Positions 11,297 to 22,390 of a stretch of DNA of 64,000 bases are shown in pieces; position 1 is the first letter of the stretch, and every line of letters starts with the position of its first letter. The stretch spans positions 12,462,211 to 12,526,210 of the forward strand of contig NC_133778.1 in the NCBI RefSeq assembly GCF_003597395.2, given 5' to 3'. The position numbers and the translations under genes were made by a program. The DNA is from Chelonoidis abingdonii (taxonomy: Eukaryota; Chordata; Testudines; Testudinidae). The notes beneath the pieces are model-generated. The model worked only from the letters and a program-made list of their open reading frames with translations. It was not told where the DNA came from and ran no database searches.

Positions 11297-11600
11297 CAGG
11301 GCCCGGGCCCCCGGAGCTTCTTCTGCTCTGGGTCTTCAGCGGCAATTCGGCGGCGGGGGTCCTTCCGCTTGAGGACCCGTAGCCAAAGTGCCCCGAAGAC
11401 CCACGGCGCGGGGTCCTTGCACCCCGAGACCTGCCGCCGAAGTTCCAGGTCTTCAGCGGCAATTCGGCAGTGGGGGGGTCCTTCTGCTCAGGGACCCGCT
11501 GCCAAAGTGCCCTGAAGACCCGCGGCGGGGGGTCCTTCCGCCCAGGGACCTGTTGCCAAAGTGCTTCGGCGGCGGGAGACTCCAAGCCTCCTGAATCCTC
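11297..11600. repeat. GC-rich minisatellite, about four 54-bp units
   Basis: Units of about 54 bp carry GGGGTCCTTC...GGGACC...CCAAAGTGCC...GAAGACC. The block TCTTCAGCGGCAATTCGGC occurs twice. The same motif appears degenerated in the hAT element at 34210-34419, so this is probably the interior of a hAT copy whose ends are lost. Long open frames across it on both strands are artefacts. Confidence 0.6.
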
Positions 11601-12220
11601 TGGGCAGCCCTGCAAATTCCTTGATCAGTACCCCGGTGCAGGGACAAAAGGGGGCTCTGCTAAGCCTGCCTCTCCAGTCCAGAAGCGTGGCGGCTGTGGG
11701 TGGGGGGAAGAGACAATGAATGCTGGTGGGACGCTCCTCTCGATGAGGAATGGTATCGCTGAGGCGGGGACACATGCATAGGTCCCAATGCAGGTTTTCC
11801 CTGAGATCGGGGTACTGCGGGAGCCAGTGAGAGGGCAGTATCAGAAGTGTCAGGATCTCCTGAGCTGCTTGAAGGGCGTCAGGTATCAACAGCATCTGAA
11901 GCTGGCTGGGGCCTGCACCACTATCTGGAGTTCCAGGCAAATCATGGGATGGGCTTCACAACTTGACTTGAGCTGGGGCCCAATTTCTGGCACTGATGTA
12001 TGTAGCGAGTATACTCACATAATATGGAATAGACATTAGCAAGCACTCAAAGAAGAATCACACAATACTTAATTTATATGTGAATAGAGAAACGTTTGTC
12101 TGAAAAAAAGCCTGCTTTTCACTTTTGCTGGCTGAACGGCCCCTAGATACAGACCATAAAAACATAATTCAGTTTAAATACTTAATTCCTTACACATGTA
12201 ATGAGCAGCAGTTTTAAAAC
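11601..12220. other. Unassigned intronic sequence
   Basis: I see no repeat family, splice-bounded exon or RNA gene. A moderately GC-rich part (11620-11990) has open frames on both strands without recognisable motifs. Confidence 0.4.
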
Positions 12221-12424
12221 AAATAAAAGAAAGTTCTTCACACAGCGCAGTCAACCTGTGGAACGCCTTGCCTGAGGAGGTTGTGAAGGCTAGGACTATA
12301 ATAGGGTTTTAAAGAGAACTAGATAAATTAATGTAGGTTAAGTCCATTAATGGCTATTAGCCAGGATAGGTAAGGAATGGTGTCCTAGCCTCAGAGTGTG
12401 GAGATAGATGGCAGGAGAGAGATC
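12221..12424 (+). mobile_element. CR1/L3-like LINE 3' fragment
   Basis: The sequence contains CCTGTGGAACGCCTTGCC, GGCTATTAGCCAGGAT and neighbouring blocks typical of the 3' end of the LINE copy at 57335-58738. It is cut off by the GC-rich module starting at 12425. Confidence 0.75.
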
Positions 12425-12720
12425 CAGGACTGGCGCTAGGATTTTGAATGCCCTAGGCGGATGGCAATTTCGCCGCCCCACGCGCTGGTCCTGTGGCTCC
12501 GGTGGAGCTGCCGCAGTGGTGCCTGTGGAGGGTCCAGTGCTCTGCGGCTCCGGTGGAGCTGCCGCAGTCATGCCTGCGCGCGGTCCACCGGAGCCGCGCG
12601 ATCAGCCGTCTGTCCGCAGGCACGACTGCGGCAGCTCCATCCAAGCTGCGGACCAGCGGACCACCCGCAGGCACCACTGCGGCAGCTCCACGGGAGCTGC
12701 CAGCCGCCCCCTCTGGTGGC
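12425..12720. mobile_element. hAT-like GC palindromic module (left end preserved)
   Basis: It starts CAGGACTGGCGCTAGG, like the ends of hAT copies elsewhere here. Inside are inverted blocks GGCTCCGGTGGAGCTGCCGC and their complements. No right terminus was found; the tandem array follows directly. Confidence 0.5.
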
Positions 12721-13770
12721 GCCCTGACCCAAGGGACACCCTGGGCTGCTGGCTGCCGCGGCAGCGCCCTGACCCAGGGGACACCCTGGGCTGCCGGCTG
12801 CTGCGGCGGCGCCCTGATCCAGGGGCCTCCTGGGCTGCCGGCTGCCGCGGCGGCGTCCTGACCCAGGGGACACCCTGGGCTGCCGGCTGCCGCGGCGGCG
12901 CCCTGATCCAGGGGGCTCCTGGGCTGCCGGCTGCTGCGGCGGCGTTCTGACCCAGGGGACACCCTGGGCTGCTGGCTGCCGTGGCGGCGCCCTGATCCAG
13001 GGGGCTCCTGGGCTGCCGGCTGCCGCGGCGGCGTTCTGACCCAGGGGACACCCTGGGCTGCCGGCTGCTGCGGCGGCGCCCTGATCCAGGGGGCTCCTGG
13101 GCTGCCGGCTGCCGCGCGGCGTTCTGACCCAGGGGACACCTGGTTTGCTGGCTGCTGCGGCGGCGCCCTGATCCAGGGGGTCCTGGGGCTGCCGGCTGCC
13201 GCGGCGGCACCCTGACCAGGGGACTTCCTGGGCCCGATGCCCCGGCTGCTGCGGCCGGCGGCCCTGACCCAGGGACATCCCTGGGCTGCCGGCTGCCCAG
13301 CGGCGGGCTGGCGCCTGATCCAGGGGGCTCCTGGGCTGCCGGCTGCCGCGGGCCGGCACCCTGACCAGGCACGGGAGCTGCCTGCCGCCCCCTCCAGGGG
13401 CGCCCTGACCCAGGGGACACCCTGGGCTGCTGGCTGCCGCGGCGGCGCCCTGATCCAGGGGGTTCCTGGGCTGCTGGCTGCCGTGGCGGCGTTCTCACCC
13501 AGGGGACACCCTGGGCTGCCGGCTGCTGCGGCGGCGCCCTGACTCAGGGGACAACCTGGGCTGCCGGCTGCCACAGGGGCGCCCTGACCCAGGGGACACC
13601 CTGGGCTGCCGGCTGCCGCGGCGGCGTCCTGACCCAGGGGACATCCTGGGCTGCCGGCTGCCGCGGTGGCGCCCTGACCCAGGGGACAACCTGGGCTGCC
13701 GGCTGCCGCGGCGGCGCCCTGATCCAGGGGGCTCCTGGGCTGCCGGCTGCCGTGGCGGCGTCCTGACCCA
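12721..13770. repeat. GC-rich tandem array of 44/45-bp units, about 23 copies
   Basis: Two unit types recur. Type A (45 bp) has GACCCAGGGGACACCCTGGG; type B (44 bp) has GATCCAGGGGGCTCCTGGG. Both end CTGCCGGCTGCCGCGGCGGC or a close variant. From 12766 to 13208 the two mostly alternate, giving an 89-bp higher-order period; later copies are mainly type A. The block CACGGGAGCTGCC...CCGCCCCCTC before the array (12689-12720) recurs inside it at 13370-13401. The 471-residue minus-strand open frame is a by-product of GC-rich sequence lacking stops. Confidence 0.92.
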
Positions 13771-14004
13771 GACTCCCTCTCTGTTCTAGCAGCAGGGCAC
13801 ACAACCATAGGCTGCTTGCAGGCCCTTAAGACAGTTTTAAAACACTGGGCCACATTTATCCCTAGCAAAACCCACTATAGTCAATGGGACTCTGCCAGAT
13901 ATTAATTTGATTCACATAGTACGGCGGCATCTAGCTAATACCTTAGGAGTTATTTCAAGGGCTAGGCCTGGGCAAGGAACTGTTCAGAAGCACTGTATGG
14001 ATAG

Positions 14005-14176
14005 AAATCATCATCGACTGGACTGGACTTTAAGAGACCTGAGTTCAATTCCTGGTCCTACCACAGTCTTGTTGTATGATGCCAGGCTAGTCACTTAATC
14101 TATCCTGAATCTCAGTTTCCCCATCCAAAAAATGGGGATAGCAAGCCTGCCCAATAAAAACTTTGGGACTGCTTCA
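14005..14176 (+). mobile_element. MIR SINE remnant
   Basis: The blocks GACCTGAGTTCAATTCCTGG, CTCAGTTTCCCCATC and AAAATGGGGATA appear in MIR order on the plus strand. Confidence 0.75.
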
Positions 14177-14715
14177 CACCTAGTGTGTCATAGTACCATC
14201 TGCTGGTTATCACAATTTTCTGTCCAAGGCATGGTAAAAGAAACTCCAGACAAGATTGGAGGTGGTAAAACAGAGACTGTCAAGAAAATGCATTAGAAGA
14301 GATTCCTTCAAAACTTATTCAGCTGGAAGCAAGGAAGGAAGAAAGAAACAGGAAAGTGCAGAATTTTGGACAGTAGGCTCAAATTAAATGAAATCTATGA
14401 AGGCAGAATACAAATTAATTTTAAGTGAATTTGACTGTTCACATAGGACACAGAAGAAGAATCCAGAAATGAAGCGTTCCTGCAGCCTCAGGTAATCCAA
14501 AGCTATTTTCTTTTATGAAAAATATCTAGATTCAAAACTTCTTGGACAAGACATAGAAGAGGTGATTAACCCATCTAAAAGGCTCTACATCATTTTTATA
14601 TAGAAAGAAGATTAAAAATACATCCAGAGGAAACACCTCCATCATAATCCTGCTTGCTTTGTGTAAGTTAGGATTCTGGCTCTAGCTCTAGCTCGCACTG
14701 GGACTGTGCTGGTTA

Positions 14716-15731
14716 GATTCATAGACTCTAGGACTGGAAGGGACCTCAAGAGGTCATCAAGTCCAGTCCCCTACCCTCATGGCAAGACCAAATACTGTCT
14801 AGACCATCTCTGACAGACACTTATCTAACCTACTCTTAAATATCTCCAGAGATGAAGATTCCACAACCTCCCTAGGCAATTTATTCCAGCAGAACTGGAC
14901 ACAATACTCCAGTTGAGGCCTAACCAGCGCAGAGTAGAGCGGAAGAATGACTTCTCGTGTCTTGCTCACAACACACCTGTTAATGCATCCCAGAATCACG
15001 TTTGCTTTTTTTGCAACAGCATCACACTGTTGACTCATATTTAGCTTGTGGTCCACTATAACCCCTAGATCCCTTTCTGCCATACTCCTTCCTAGACAGT
15101 CTCTTCCCATTCTGTATGTGTGAAACTGATTGTTCCTTCCTAAGTGGAGCACTTTGCATTTGTCTTTATTAAACTTCATCCTGTTTACCTCAGACCATTT
15201 CTCCAATTTGTCCAGATCATTTTGAATTTTGACCCTGTCCTCCAAAGCAGTTGCAATCCCTCCCAGTTTGGTATCATCTGCAAACTTAATAAGCGTACTT
15301 TCTATGCCAACATCTAAGTCGTTGATGAAGATATTGAACAGAGCGGTCCCAAAACAGACCCCTGCGGAACCCCACTTGTTATACCTTTCCAGCAGGATTG
15401 GAAACCATTAATAACTACTCTCTGAGTACGGTTATCCAGCCAGTTATGCACCACCTTATAGTAGCCCATCTAAATTGTATTTGCCTAGTTTATCGATAAG
15501 GATATCATGCGAGACCGTATCAAATGCCTTACTAAAGTCTAGGTATACCACATCCACCGCTTCTCCCTTATCCACAAGACTCGTTATCCTATCAAAGAAA
15601 GCTATCAGATTGGTTTAGACACGATTTGTTCTTTACATCCATGCTGGCTATTCCCTATCACCTTACACCTTCCAAGTGTTTGCAGATGACTTAAAGAGTT
15701 CAATGGAAAAGCTTTGGACTAGAGAAAAAAG

Positions 15732-15762
<31 letters not shown>

Positions 15763-17275
15763 GAGAAAAAAGAAAAAATTTAAAATTAATAAATAAAATA
15801 ACAAAAAAATAAAATAATAAAAAAAGAAGAAGAAAAAAAGACGTCATGGGATTATAGCGATTCTGGTACATATGACAACTGAGAGAGACTTATGTGGTCG
15901 AGGGAAAAATTCAAATTACCCAGAAATAGTGGGCCCACTCTCCATACAGCCTCAACCACTGTGACCCACAGTGATTTTTAATTTGTTCCTCTCGTTTTCT
16001 ATATTTATCTCTAAACCTTACACCACTTTCCTCTTCGCATTTCGATTATGTTGGCATTCCTCGACTCTCGTGTAAGACCAAAACAAGAATCATAAGGCAT
16101 CTCTACCTTTCACGTTTTCCTGTTACTGTTTTCTCCCTCCTCACTGAGCGTGGCCTACCTCTGTCCTTGGTTTATCTTGCTATCTATGTATTGATAAAAA
16201 GTCTTCTCGGTTCCCTTTATTCCTAGTAAGTTTTGAGCTCTATTTTGTGCACTTTGCCTTTCTATTTGTCTCGTGCCTGTGTGTTTGCCTTATTATCCGG
16301 TCTCTATCTTTCCTAGTTTCCCTTTTTATATTGACCCCTTTGATAGAGAGGTCCGTGGTTAAGCCCTTAGGTGGTCTATTGGCCGACATTTTCTAGCTCT
16401 TCCTACCCAGACGTTAGCTTGCTTTTGGCCTTAATAGTGTCCCTTTGAAATAACTGCCAACTCTTCTCTCCGTGCCATGTTTTATAATGTGCCACTTCCA
16501 TGTCTTGAGAGTTCCTGCCCGGATAGTGGATTTTACTCTAACATGGCTGGTCCTGAGACATTATCCAAAATACCGATTTCTTGCCTGAATCCCAATATGA
16601 GCCCCTCGGTGTGCTCGTATTTTGCCGGTGTACTATCCTCCTTACAGACTTTTTATATTTCTAGCAAGGTTGAAAAGTCTCTGCGTTGTAACCTGTTCTG
16701 ACTTGATTGTTCTACAAATAGGGAGAGACTAATGAGAATGTTGAAAGTTGAAGGTTTTGGTGAATGGATCATGTCACTTCAATCGAGTTTGCGATTTGGA
16801 TGTCCGTGCCTGCGTGTTATGCCAACATATCGGATAGGAGGGTCCGGGGTCCTCACCAAAGGTGTATGGCTGTTTGGATGATTTCAGTTGTTTAAAAAGC
16901 TCATCACCTCTTCACCTGGCTAGGTGGCTTATAGTAGATCTAGACGACACTTGTTTTTATTTTAGCCTAACCAGGGACTCTTCAACCTCCATCTCCCCCT
17001 TGTCCATCTCTTACCCTTCAGTCAGTCCAAGTGTGTACATTTTTAACATATAAGGCAACACCTCCTCCCTTTTCCCCTGTCTATCCTTCCTGAGCAAGCT
17101 GTACCCATCCACACCAACATTCAATCATGTGTATTATTCCACCAAGCTTCAGTGATGCCAACAATGTCATAGTTGTATTTATTTAGTAGCACTTCCAGTT
17201 CTTCCTGCTTATTACCCATACTTCTCGCATTTGTATATAGGCAGCTAAGATACTGATTTGATCTTGCCTCCCAGG
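14716..17275 (-). mobile_element. Antisense CR1 LINE, internally deleted and decayed
   Basis: The 3' end (ATTCATAGACTCTAGGACTG on the plus strand) is at the left. Minus-strand polymerase remnants at 14799-15245 read RMKFNKDKCKVLHLGRNN, SMAERDLGVIVDHKLNMSQQ and [16 protein letters not shown]. The 5' side retains endonuclease sequence at about 17000-17240, reading TNARSMGNKQEELEV and YDIVGITEAWW. The segment between about 15840 and 16990 is badly decayed, but fragments of the linker (KINQ, SEEGENSNRK) remain. An A-rich block splits it at about 15724-15840. Confidence 0.85.
15724..15840. repeat. A-rich low-complexity tract
   Basis: Runs of A with interspersed G and T (AAAAGAAAAG, AATAAAATAA units) interrupt the antisense CR1. 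Confidence 0.85.
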
Positions 17276-17301
17276 ATTCAGGAGTCATACCTAGCTCCCT
17301 A

Positions 17302-17470
17302 GGAGAGACAGCTCAGTGGTCTGAGCATTGGCCTACTAAACCCACGGTTGTGAGCTCAATCCTTGAGGGGGCCATTTGGGGCAAAAATCAGTACTTGGTC
17401 CTGCTAGTGAAGACAGGAGGCTGGACTTGATGACCTTTCAAGGTCCCTTCCAGTTCTAGGAGATAGATAT
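17302..17470 (+). mobile_element. tRNA-derived SINE with CR1-like tail
   Basis: The tRNA-like head has box A (CAGCTCAGTGG, about 17309-17319) and box B (GAGCTCAATCC, 17352-17362). After GAGGGGGCCATT a short body leads to GGCTGGACTTGATGACC, the sequence found at CR1 3' ends. This layout is that of the cryptodiran turtle SINE family mobilised by CR1, and it is the best taxonomic marker in the window. Confidence 0.85.
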
Positions 17471-17605
17471 AGCTCAATTTATTTAATTGGCCCCTATTCC
17501 CACTGTATTCAAGCAGAAAACTCAAATGGAGGAGAATCTGCACCATTATCGTTTGCAGGAACACATCTTTAAATCACAGCACTAGTATTTTCCTTCCTAC
17601 AGGAT

Positions 17606-18339
17606 CAGAAGTGGGCAAACTACAGGCCATAGGACCCTCCTGCCCAGCCCTGAGCTCTTGCCCCAGGGAGGCTAGTCCCCAGCCCGTTCCCCGCTGTTCT
17701 CCCTTCCCCACAGCCTCAGCTCGCCCCAGCACCAGTGTAATGCTCTGGGCGGTGGCGGCACTGTGAGCTCTTGCCAGACGGGGCAACTGCAGAGCTATGG
17801 CCTGAGCTGGTGCTCTGTACTGCACAACAGCGTGACTCCCTGCCCTAGTGCTCTGGGTGGCGCAGCTGTAGCACCGCCAGCCACTGGTGCTCTAGGCAAC
17901 ACAGTAAGGGGGCAGGGAGAGTTGGATAGAGGGCAAGGGAATTCCGGGTGGTGGTGTGGATAGGGTCAGAGTAGTCAGAGGGCAGGGAACAAGGGGGTTG
18001 AATGGGGGCATGGGGTCCCGGGGGCAGTCAAGAAGGAGAGGAGGGGGTTGGATTGGGCAGGGGATCCAGGGGCAATCAGAGAACAGGGAGAAGGGATGCT
18101 TGGATGGGGCAGGGGTCCTGGGGGGGCAGTCAGGAATGAGGAGGGAGTGGTCAGATGGAGCAGCAGGGGACAGTCAGGGGTGGGGGGGGTTGGAGAGGGC
18201 AGAAGTCCCAGGGGGCAAGAAGCAGGAGGGGTCGGATAGGGGGCAGGGGATAGGCAATGCCTGGCTGTTTGGGGAGGCACATGCCCCAGACTTTGGAAAC
18301 GCAATGCAGCCCTCAGGCCACAAAGTTTTCCCACCCCTG
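17606..18339. mobile_element. hAT element containing a G-rich minisatellite
   Basis: The inverted ends are CAGAAGTGGGCAAACTACAG and a diverged complement ending TTCCCACCCCTG. The 8-bp flanks TACAGGAT and CCCAAGAT agree at 5 positions. From about 17905 to 18255, loose repeats of GGGGGCAGTCAG...GGTTGGATGGGGCAGGGG form a degenerate minisatellite of about 60 bp period. Open frames across it have no known motif. Confidence 0.7.
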
Positions 18340-18347
18340 CCCAAGAT

Positions 18348-19826
18348 TATGGCTATTAACACATCCTAGCTGTTTGGCACACAGTAGTCTTGGTTTACTA
18401 AAAGTGCCAGTTATTAAAATTAAGACAATTGCTTCTCTGCTTAATGCCTATGTTTGATCTTCTTAGAAGAAAATGAAAGCCATAAACATAAACTGTAAAT
18501 AACCATGATTTCTACATTGAGGGTGTAGGCTGTATAATGCTTTACTATACTTTGGATACCTAATTGATCTATGCACCACAATTGCATAAATACTGCATTT
18601 CCTTAAAGTCTGCATTTAAATAGTGGATGAAATTCTTTTATTATATTGGGTGCAAAATATACAGCAATTGAACTGAAGCTACAGGGGAAGCATAGGTGTG
18701 CCAGGACATTAGTTTATGGTGGAATTTAACCAAGACAGAGGGATTACCACTTGCGAAACATGCCAGGAAATCTCAGGGCTACAGATATTCATTGCCTCAG
18801 TTTTGCTTCATATAAAGATGAGAGTTTCTTAGCACAGTGTGAGGACGTTGATTCAGTAGGCAATCAGAGAGAAGACTAGTACTTGCTGAGTCATCAAAAC
18901 CACTTGTTTCAACACCTGGGTTATCTAGTAAATGAGCACTGAACAACCTAGCAGATACACCTCATAAAATATGCAGTAAACATTTAATTATGAAAGCATT
19001 AAGGCCAACAAGTGTGATTAAAAATACCGTTGTTTTGCACTACAGATCCTACCATCTAATGAAAATTGACATACGCTGTTGACAAAAACTATGATTTACA
19101 GTGAAAATTGTATTAAATATCTCAATACCAAGTCCAGAATCAAAGAGAAACCTTTTAGCTAGAACACAAAATCATATTGAACTTGAGGCTAACTATGGGC
19201 ATGGTGCTTTTTGCTGTTGAAACTGGAGGAAGTTTTAGGTGTTCATACAGGGCATATATACAACCCCAAGTATATCATATCAAGTGTTCCTGTGTAGCAG
19301 TCTTACAATTCACTAGAGAAACACTCATGAAACAGCTGAAAGATTAGACAGTTGTACACTGTCAAAAGATTAGATTAGTAACATTCTCCATTTTTTTTAA
19401 GTGTCACGGTGCATAGTCAGACGTAACTATAGCTGATTTGTGAAGAATTTCAAATATTTCCAATGCTTCAAAAACCATACATTTTAAAAACTGAATCTAC
19501 TTTCAGATGTACCTCTTATTTTCAGATTTTTTCATCCAAGGTTTAATACTGACCACAGAACTGATGAGTTTTCTTACATACACAAGTACATCATAAATAA
19601 GTCTTCCCTCAGTTGTCACTGAGAACTAGTCATTCATTTAAAATAAAGTTACATTCCATTTACCTTTCCAGAACAAAGATTATGACAATCATTCACTGCA
19701 TAAATGATGAAAAATATAAAAAAATTATAAAAAAGGAAAGACACCTTACACTATGCGACCATAGTAAGCCAAACCAAGTAATGTTTCTGCAACTGGAAAC
19801 AGCATCTGAAGTCACTATGGTATACT
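18348..19826. other. AT-rich intronic sequence, nothing recognised
   Basis: I found no repeat ends, exon-like frames with splice sites or RNA genes here. Confidence 0.5.
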
Positions 19827-20098
19827 CAGGGCCGGTGCTTCCATTTAGGCGACCTAGAGGGTGCCAGGATTTGGGAGAGCGGCAGACTGCTCCAGTGGAC
19901 CTCTCGCAGGCGTGCCTGCAGAGGGTCCGCTGGTCCCGCGGCTCCGGTGGAGCATCTGCAGGCATGCCTGCGGCAGGTCCACCGGAGCCGCGGGACCAGC
20001 AGACCGTCTGCAGGAACACCTGTTAGAGGTCCACCGAAAGCCGCGGAAACCGGTGAGCCGCCCTGCGCTAGGGTGCCAAAAACCTGGCGCTGCTCCTG
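19827..20098. mobile_element. hAT element with perfect 8-bp target duplication
   Basis: It begins CAGGGCCGGTGCTTCC and ends GGCGCTGCTCCTG. GGTATACT flanks both sides exactly (19819-19826 and 20099-20106). The interior is a GC-rich palindrome with GGTCCGCTGGTCCCGCGGCT and its complement. Confidence 0.93.
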
Positions 20099-20106
20099 GG
20101 TATACT

Positions 20107-21057
20107 GAAAAAAAAAATGTTCAAGTTGTAATCAGTTCATATTCTCAAGGATTTCCTAGTCCCACTTAAAGGTGGCTACTGGCTGGCTCTGTAGGAAGCA
20201 TATGATCTGGTCCTAGCCAGCAGCAGCAGTTTTGCTAAGATCCAGCCTAGAGCAGGAGGGCTGAGTTCAGCCTCTCTGTTTTAGAGAGACTCTGCTTTGT
20301 CTAACCATTTGAGTTCTTGGTGTTATTTTGAATTCTCAAACAACAAAAAAAAAAAAAAAAAGTGTCATGTTACAGCCTTCCAACAAGAGTATTTATGTTT
20401 TTAAAATTCACATGTGGGTGTGTGCTATGAACATAACACTTATAATCCCACCACACCACTACACTGTATTCTATGGCTGTTTTAAAAATCAAACTGTAAA
20501 AAAGTAAAAGTATCGAAAATTAATACTAGTTGTTAAATGGTGATAATTTGATCACAGCTCTCATTCAGCCAAGCAGCTGGTATATACTTTTTGGTTTTTT
20601 TATAAAAGCATGTGAGTAATTCTACTCCTGTTCAGCAAAGCATTTAAGCCCATGTTAAACAGTGATTAAAGGACATGCTTCAATGAAATTTGGCTGAACC
20701 AGGGCCTTAATATTTTATCTAACTCATTCCATTTAGAGAAAAGTATCCTAACACATTTTAGTGAATTAAGTCTACTTTTTTCCTTAAAACATTGAGCAAT
20801 GCATGAAATATATAACAAGACAGGCAAACAGTGAATAGAGGAATATCAGGGTGGATGGAAATGAATTTATTTAAGCTTTGTTCTCATAATTACATCATAT
20901 CTACATGTTTCTAGATATGATTTATGCCATAAGAAGTGTAAAAGGCTCTAGCCGTACTTATATTCAATAATTAAGAGTGTTCAATGTCTAAACTTTAAGC
21001 CAATAGAAATCAGTTTGATTACTGATGGATTCTTAACAGTATTTTGAAAACTCTTAC
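20107..21057. other. Intronic sequence next to the SPAG16 exon at 21058-21156
   Basis: It is AT-rich with an A run at 20346-20361. No repeats or other genes were recognised. Confidence 0.5.
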
Positions 21058-21156
21058 TATAATTTGTGCATCTTCAGCCTGTTCCTGTATTGTTTGCAAA
21101 GCCTTTACCAGATCTTCATCTCCTTCTACAAGACTAAAATCATCATCTGCTGGAAC
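21058..21156 (-). CDS. SPAG16: SPAG16 exon, acidic N-terminal segment
   Basis: This is a 99-bp, phase 0-0 exon of 33 codons beginning VPADDDFSLVEGDEDL and ending AEDAQII. The acceptor is TTTAG|GTTCC and the donor ATA|GTAAGA, both read on the minus strand. It continues the preceding exon in frame (YEE then VPADDD), matching mammalian SPAG16, where YEE is followed by IPDDNFSIPEGEEDLAKAI. The region is acidic and probably disordered or helical. It lies next to a hAT insertion at 21382-21694 in the intron upstream. No stop or frameshift is seen, so the exon looks intact. Confidence 0.85.
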
Positions 21157-21381
21157 CTAAACACAAATATAAATGAAGTCACATCAATGCATATTTTAAT
21201 GTATTACATTTTCTTCCAGAATATAATTAAGTCCCAACAGCACACAGTTAAAAAAAATCTTATGCTAGTAGCCATATTAGAAGCTTGGTCTGATAATTAC
21301 ACAACTGATTATTGCTCTACTTGGAACAGAAGCATACAATAGTTATATTTTAAAAAGCACATACACACAGACTCTCAGAGT

Positions 21382-21694
21382 CAAGGGCAGCTCTAGACAT
21401 TTTGCCACCCAAGCATGGCGGCATGCCACGGAGGGCGCTCTGCTGGTTGCCGGTCCCGCGACTCCAGTGGACCTCCCGCAGGCTTTCCTATGGAAGGTCC
21501 GCTGGTCCCGCGGCTTTGATGGACCTCCCACAGGTGTGCCTGCGGAGGGTCCGCTGGTCCCGCGGCTCCACCAAAGCCGTGGGATCAGCGGACCCTCCGC
21601 AGGCATGCCGCCCTCCCGGTGACCGGCAGAGCACTCCCTGCGGCATGCTGCCCCAAGCACGCGCTTGGCGTGCTGGGGCCTGGAGCCGCCCCTG
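21382..21694. mobile_element. hAT element, GC palindromic interior
   Basis: The ends are CAAGGGCAGCTCTAGA and TCTGGAGC-like GGAGCCGCCCCTG. The flanks CTCAGAGT and CTCAGAAT agree at 7 of 8 positions. The interior repeats GGTCCGCTGGTCCCGCGGCT in both orientations, as in the copy at 19827-20098. Confidence 0.9.
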
Positions 21695-21879
21695 CTCAGA
21701 ATGGTATCCTTGCCCTATTTAAATAAGTGACAAAACTCCCATTGACTTCTTTGGAGATAGACTTTCAACCCTGGTCTCTCAGCACTTGATCTGAGGCTCA
21801 GTGGAAAGATTCTCATGGATTTCACCAGGCTTAGGGTGAAAGTCTGCTGTCTGACATGGTAGATTATTTGGGGAAGAAG

Positions 21880-22382
21880 CAGGGCCCGTGCAAGGATGTT
21901 TTGCACCCTAGGCGAAACTTCCACCTTGCGCCCTCCCCCGTCCCTAAGCCCCCGCCCTGAGGCACCTCCTCTGTCCTGAGGTATCCCCCCTGCTGCAGCT
22001 TCCCATCGCCTACCCTCTACCCTGAGGCGTCCCCTCACCCCCGCTCCCACTCACCCCTGCTCCACCTCCACCCTGAGCACACCATGGCTGCTTCACTTCT
22101 CCCGCCTCCCAGGCTTGCAGTACCAATCAGCTTAGGCGCCACAAGCCTGGGAAATGGGAGAACTGAAGCAGCCACAGCGTGCTCGGGGAGAAGACAGGGC
22201 AGGGGTGAGCTGGGGCAGAGAGTTCCCCTTACTTGCTGCAGGCAGCCCTCCCCGCACTCCCCTGCCCCACCTCCCTCTACCTAAATGCTGGCAGCAACCA
22301 GGGAGGCCAAAGGTCCAGTCACCCCCCAAATCCTAGTGCCCCAGGTGACCACCAAGTTGCCTAAATGGTTGCACCAGTCCTG
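21880..22382. mobile_element. Probable hAT element, C-rich interior
   Basis: It begins CAGGGCCCGTGCAAGG and ends TTGCACCAGTCCTG, an imperfect inverted pair. The flanks GGAAGAAG and CTTAGAAG share 5 of 8 bases. The C-rich interior yields spurious open frames. Confidence 0.65.
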
Positions 22383-22390
22383 CTTAGAAG

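Larger units (their letters stand above)
4572..21057 (-). other. SPAG16 16.5-kb intron packed with transposons
   Basis: This interval separates two in-frame SPAG16 exons. It holds at least one near-complete CR1, one antisense CR1, three hAT elements with recognisable ends, a truncated hAT-like module, a mariner-type MITE, a solo LTR, a tRNA-derived SINE, a MIR and a GC-rich array of about 1 kb. I saw no additional SPAG16-like exon inside it. Confidence 0.75.

Noticed and set aside
12425..13770. CRISPR-like array because of regular spacing
   Set aside because: Units are contiguous tandem repeats without unique spacers, in a vertebrate genome, so a minisatellite explains them.
12453..13868. 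471-codon minus-strand open frame with Pro/Gln/Ala-rich repeats
   Set aside because: It lies on the 44/45-bp tandem array. All three minus frames are open because the GC-rich unit has no stop codons, and no known protein motif appears.
17302..17375. A functional tRNA gene
   Set aside because: Box A and box B are present, but the sequence continues into a SINE body and CR1-like tail and box B is diverged.
17956..18369. 137-codon glycine/arginine-rich open frame
   Set aside because: It is translation of the G-rich minisatellite inside the hAT element at 17606-18339.
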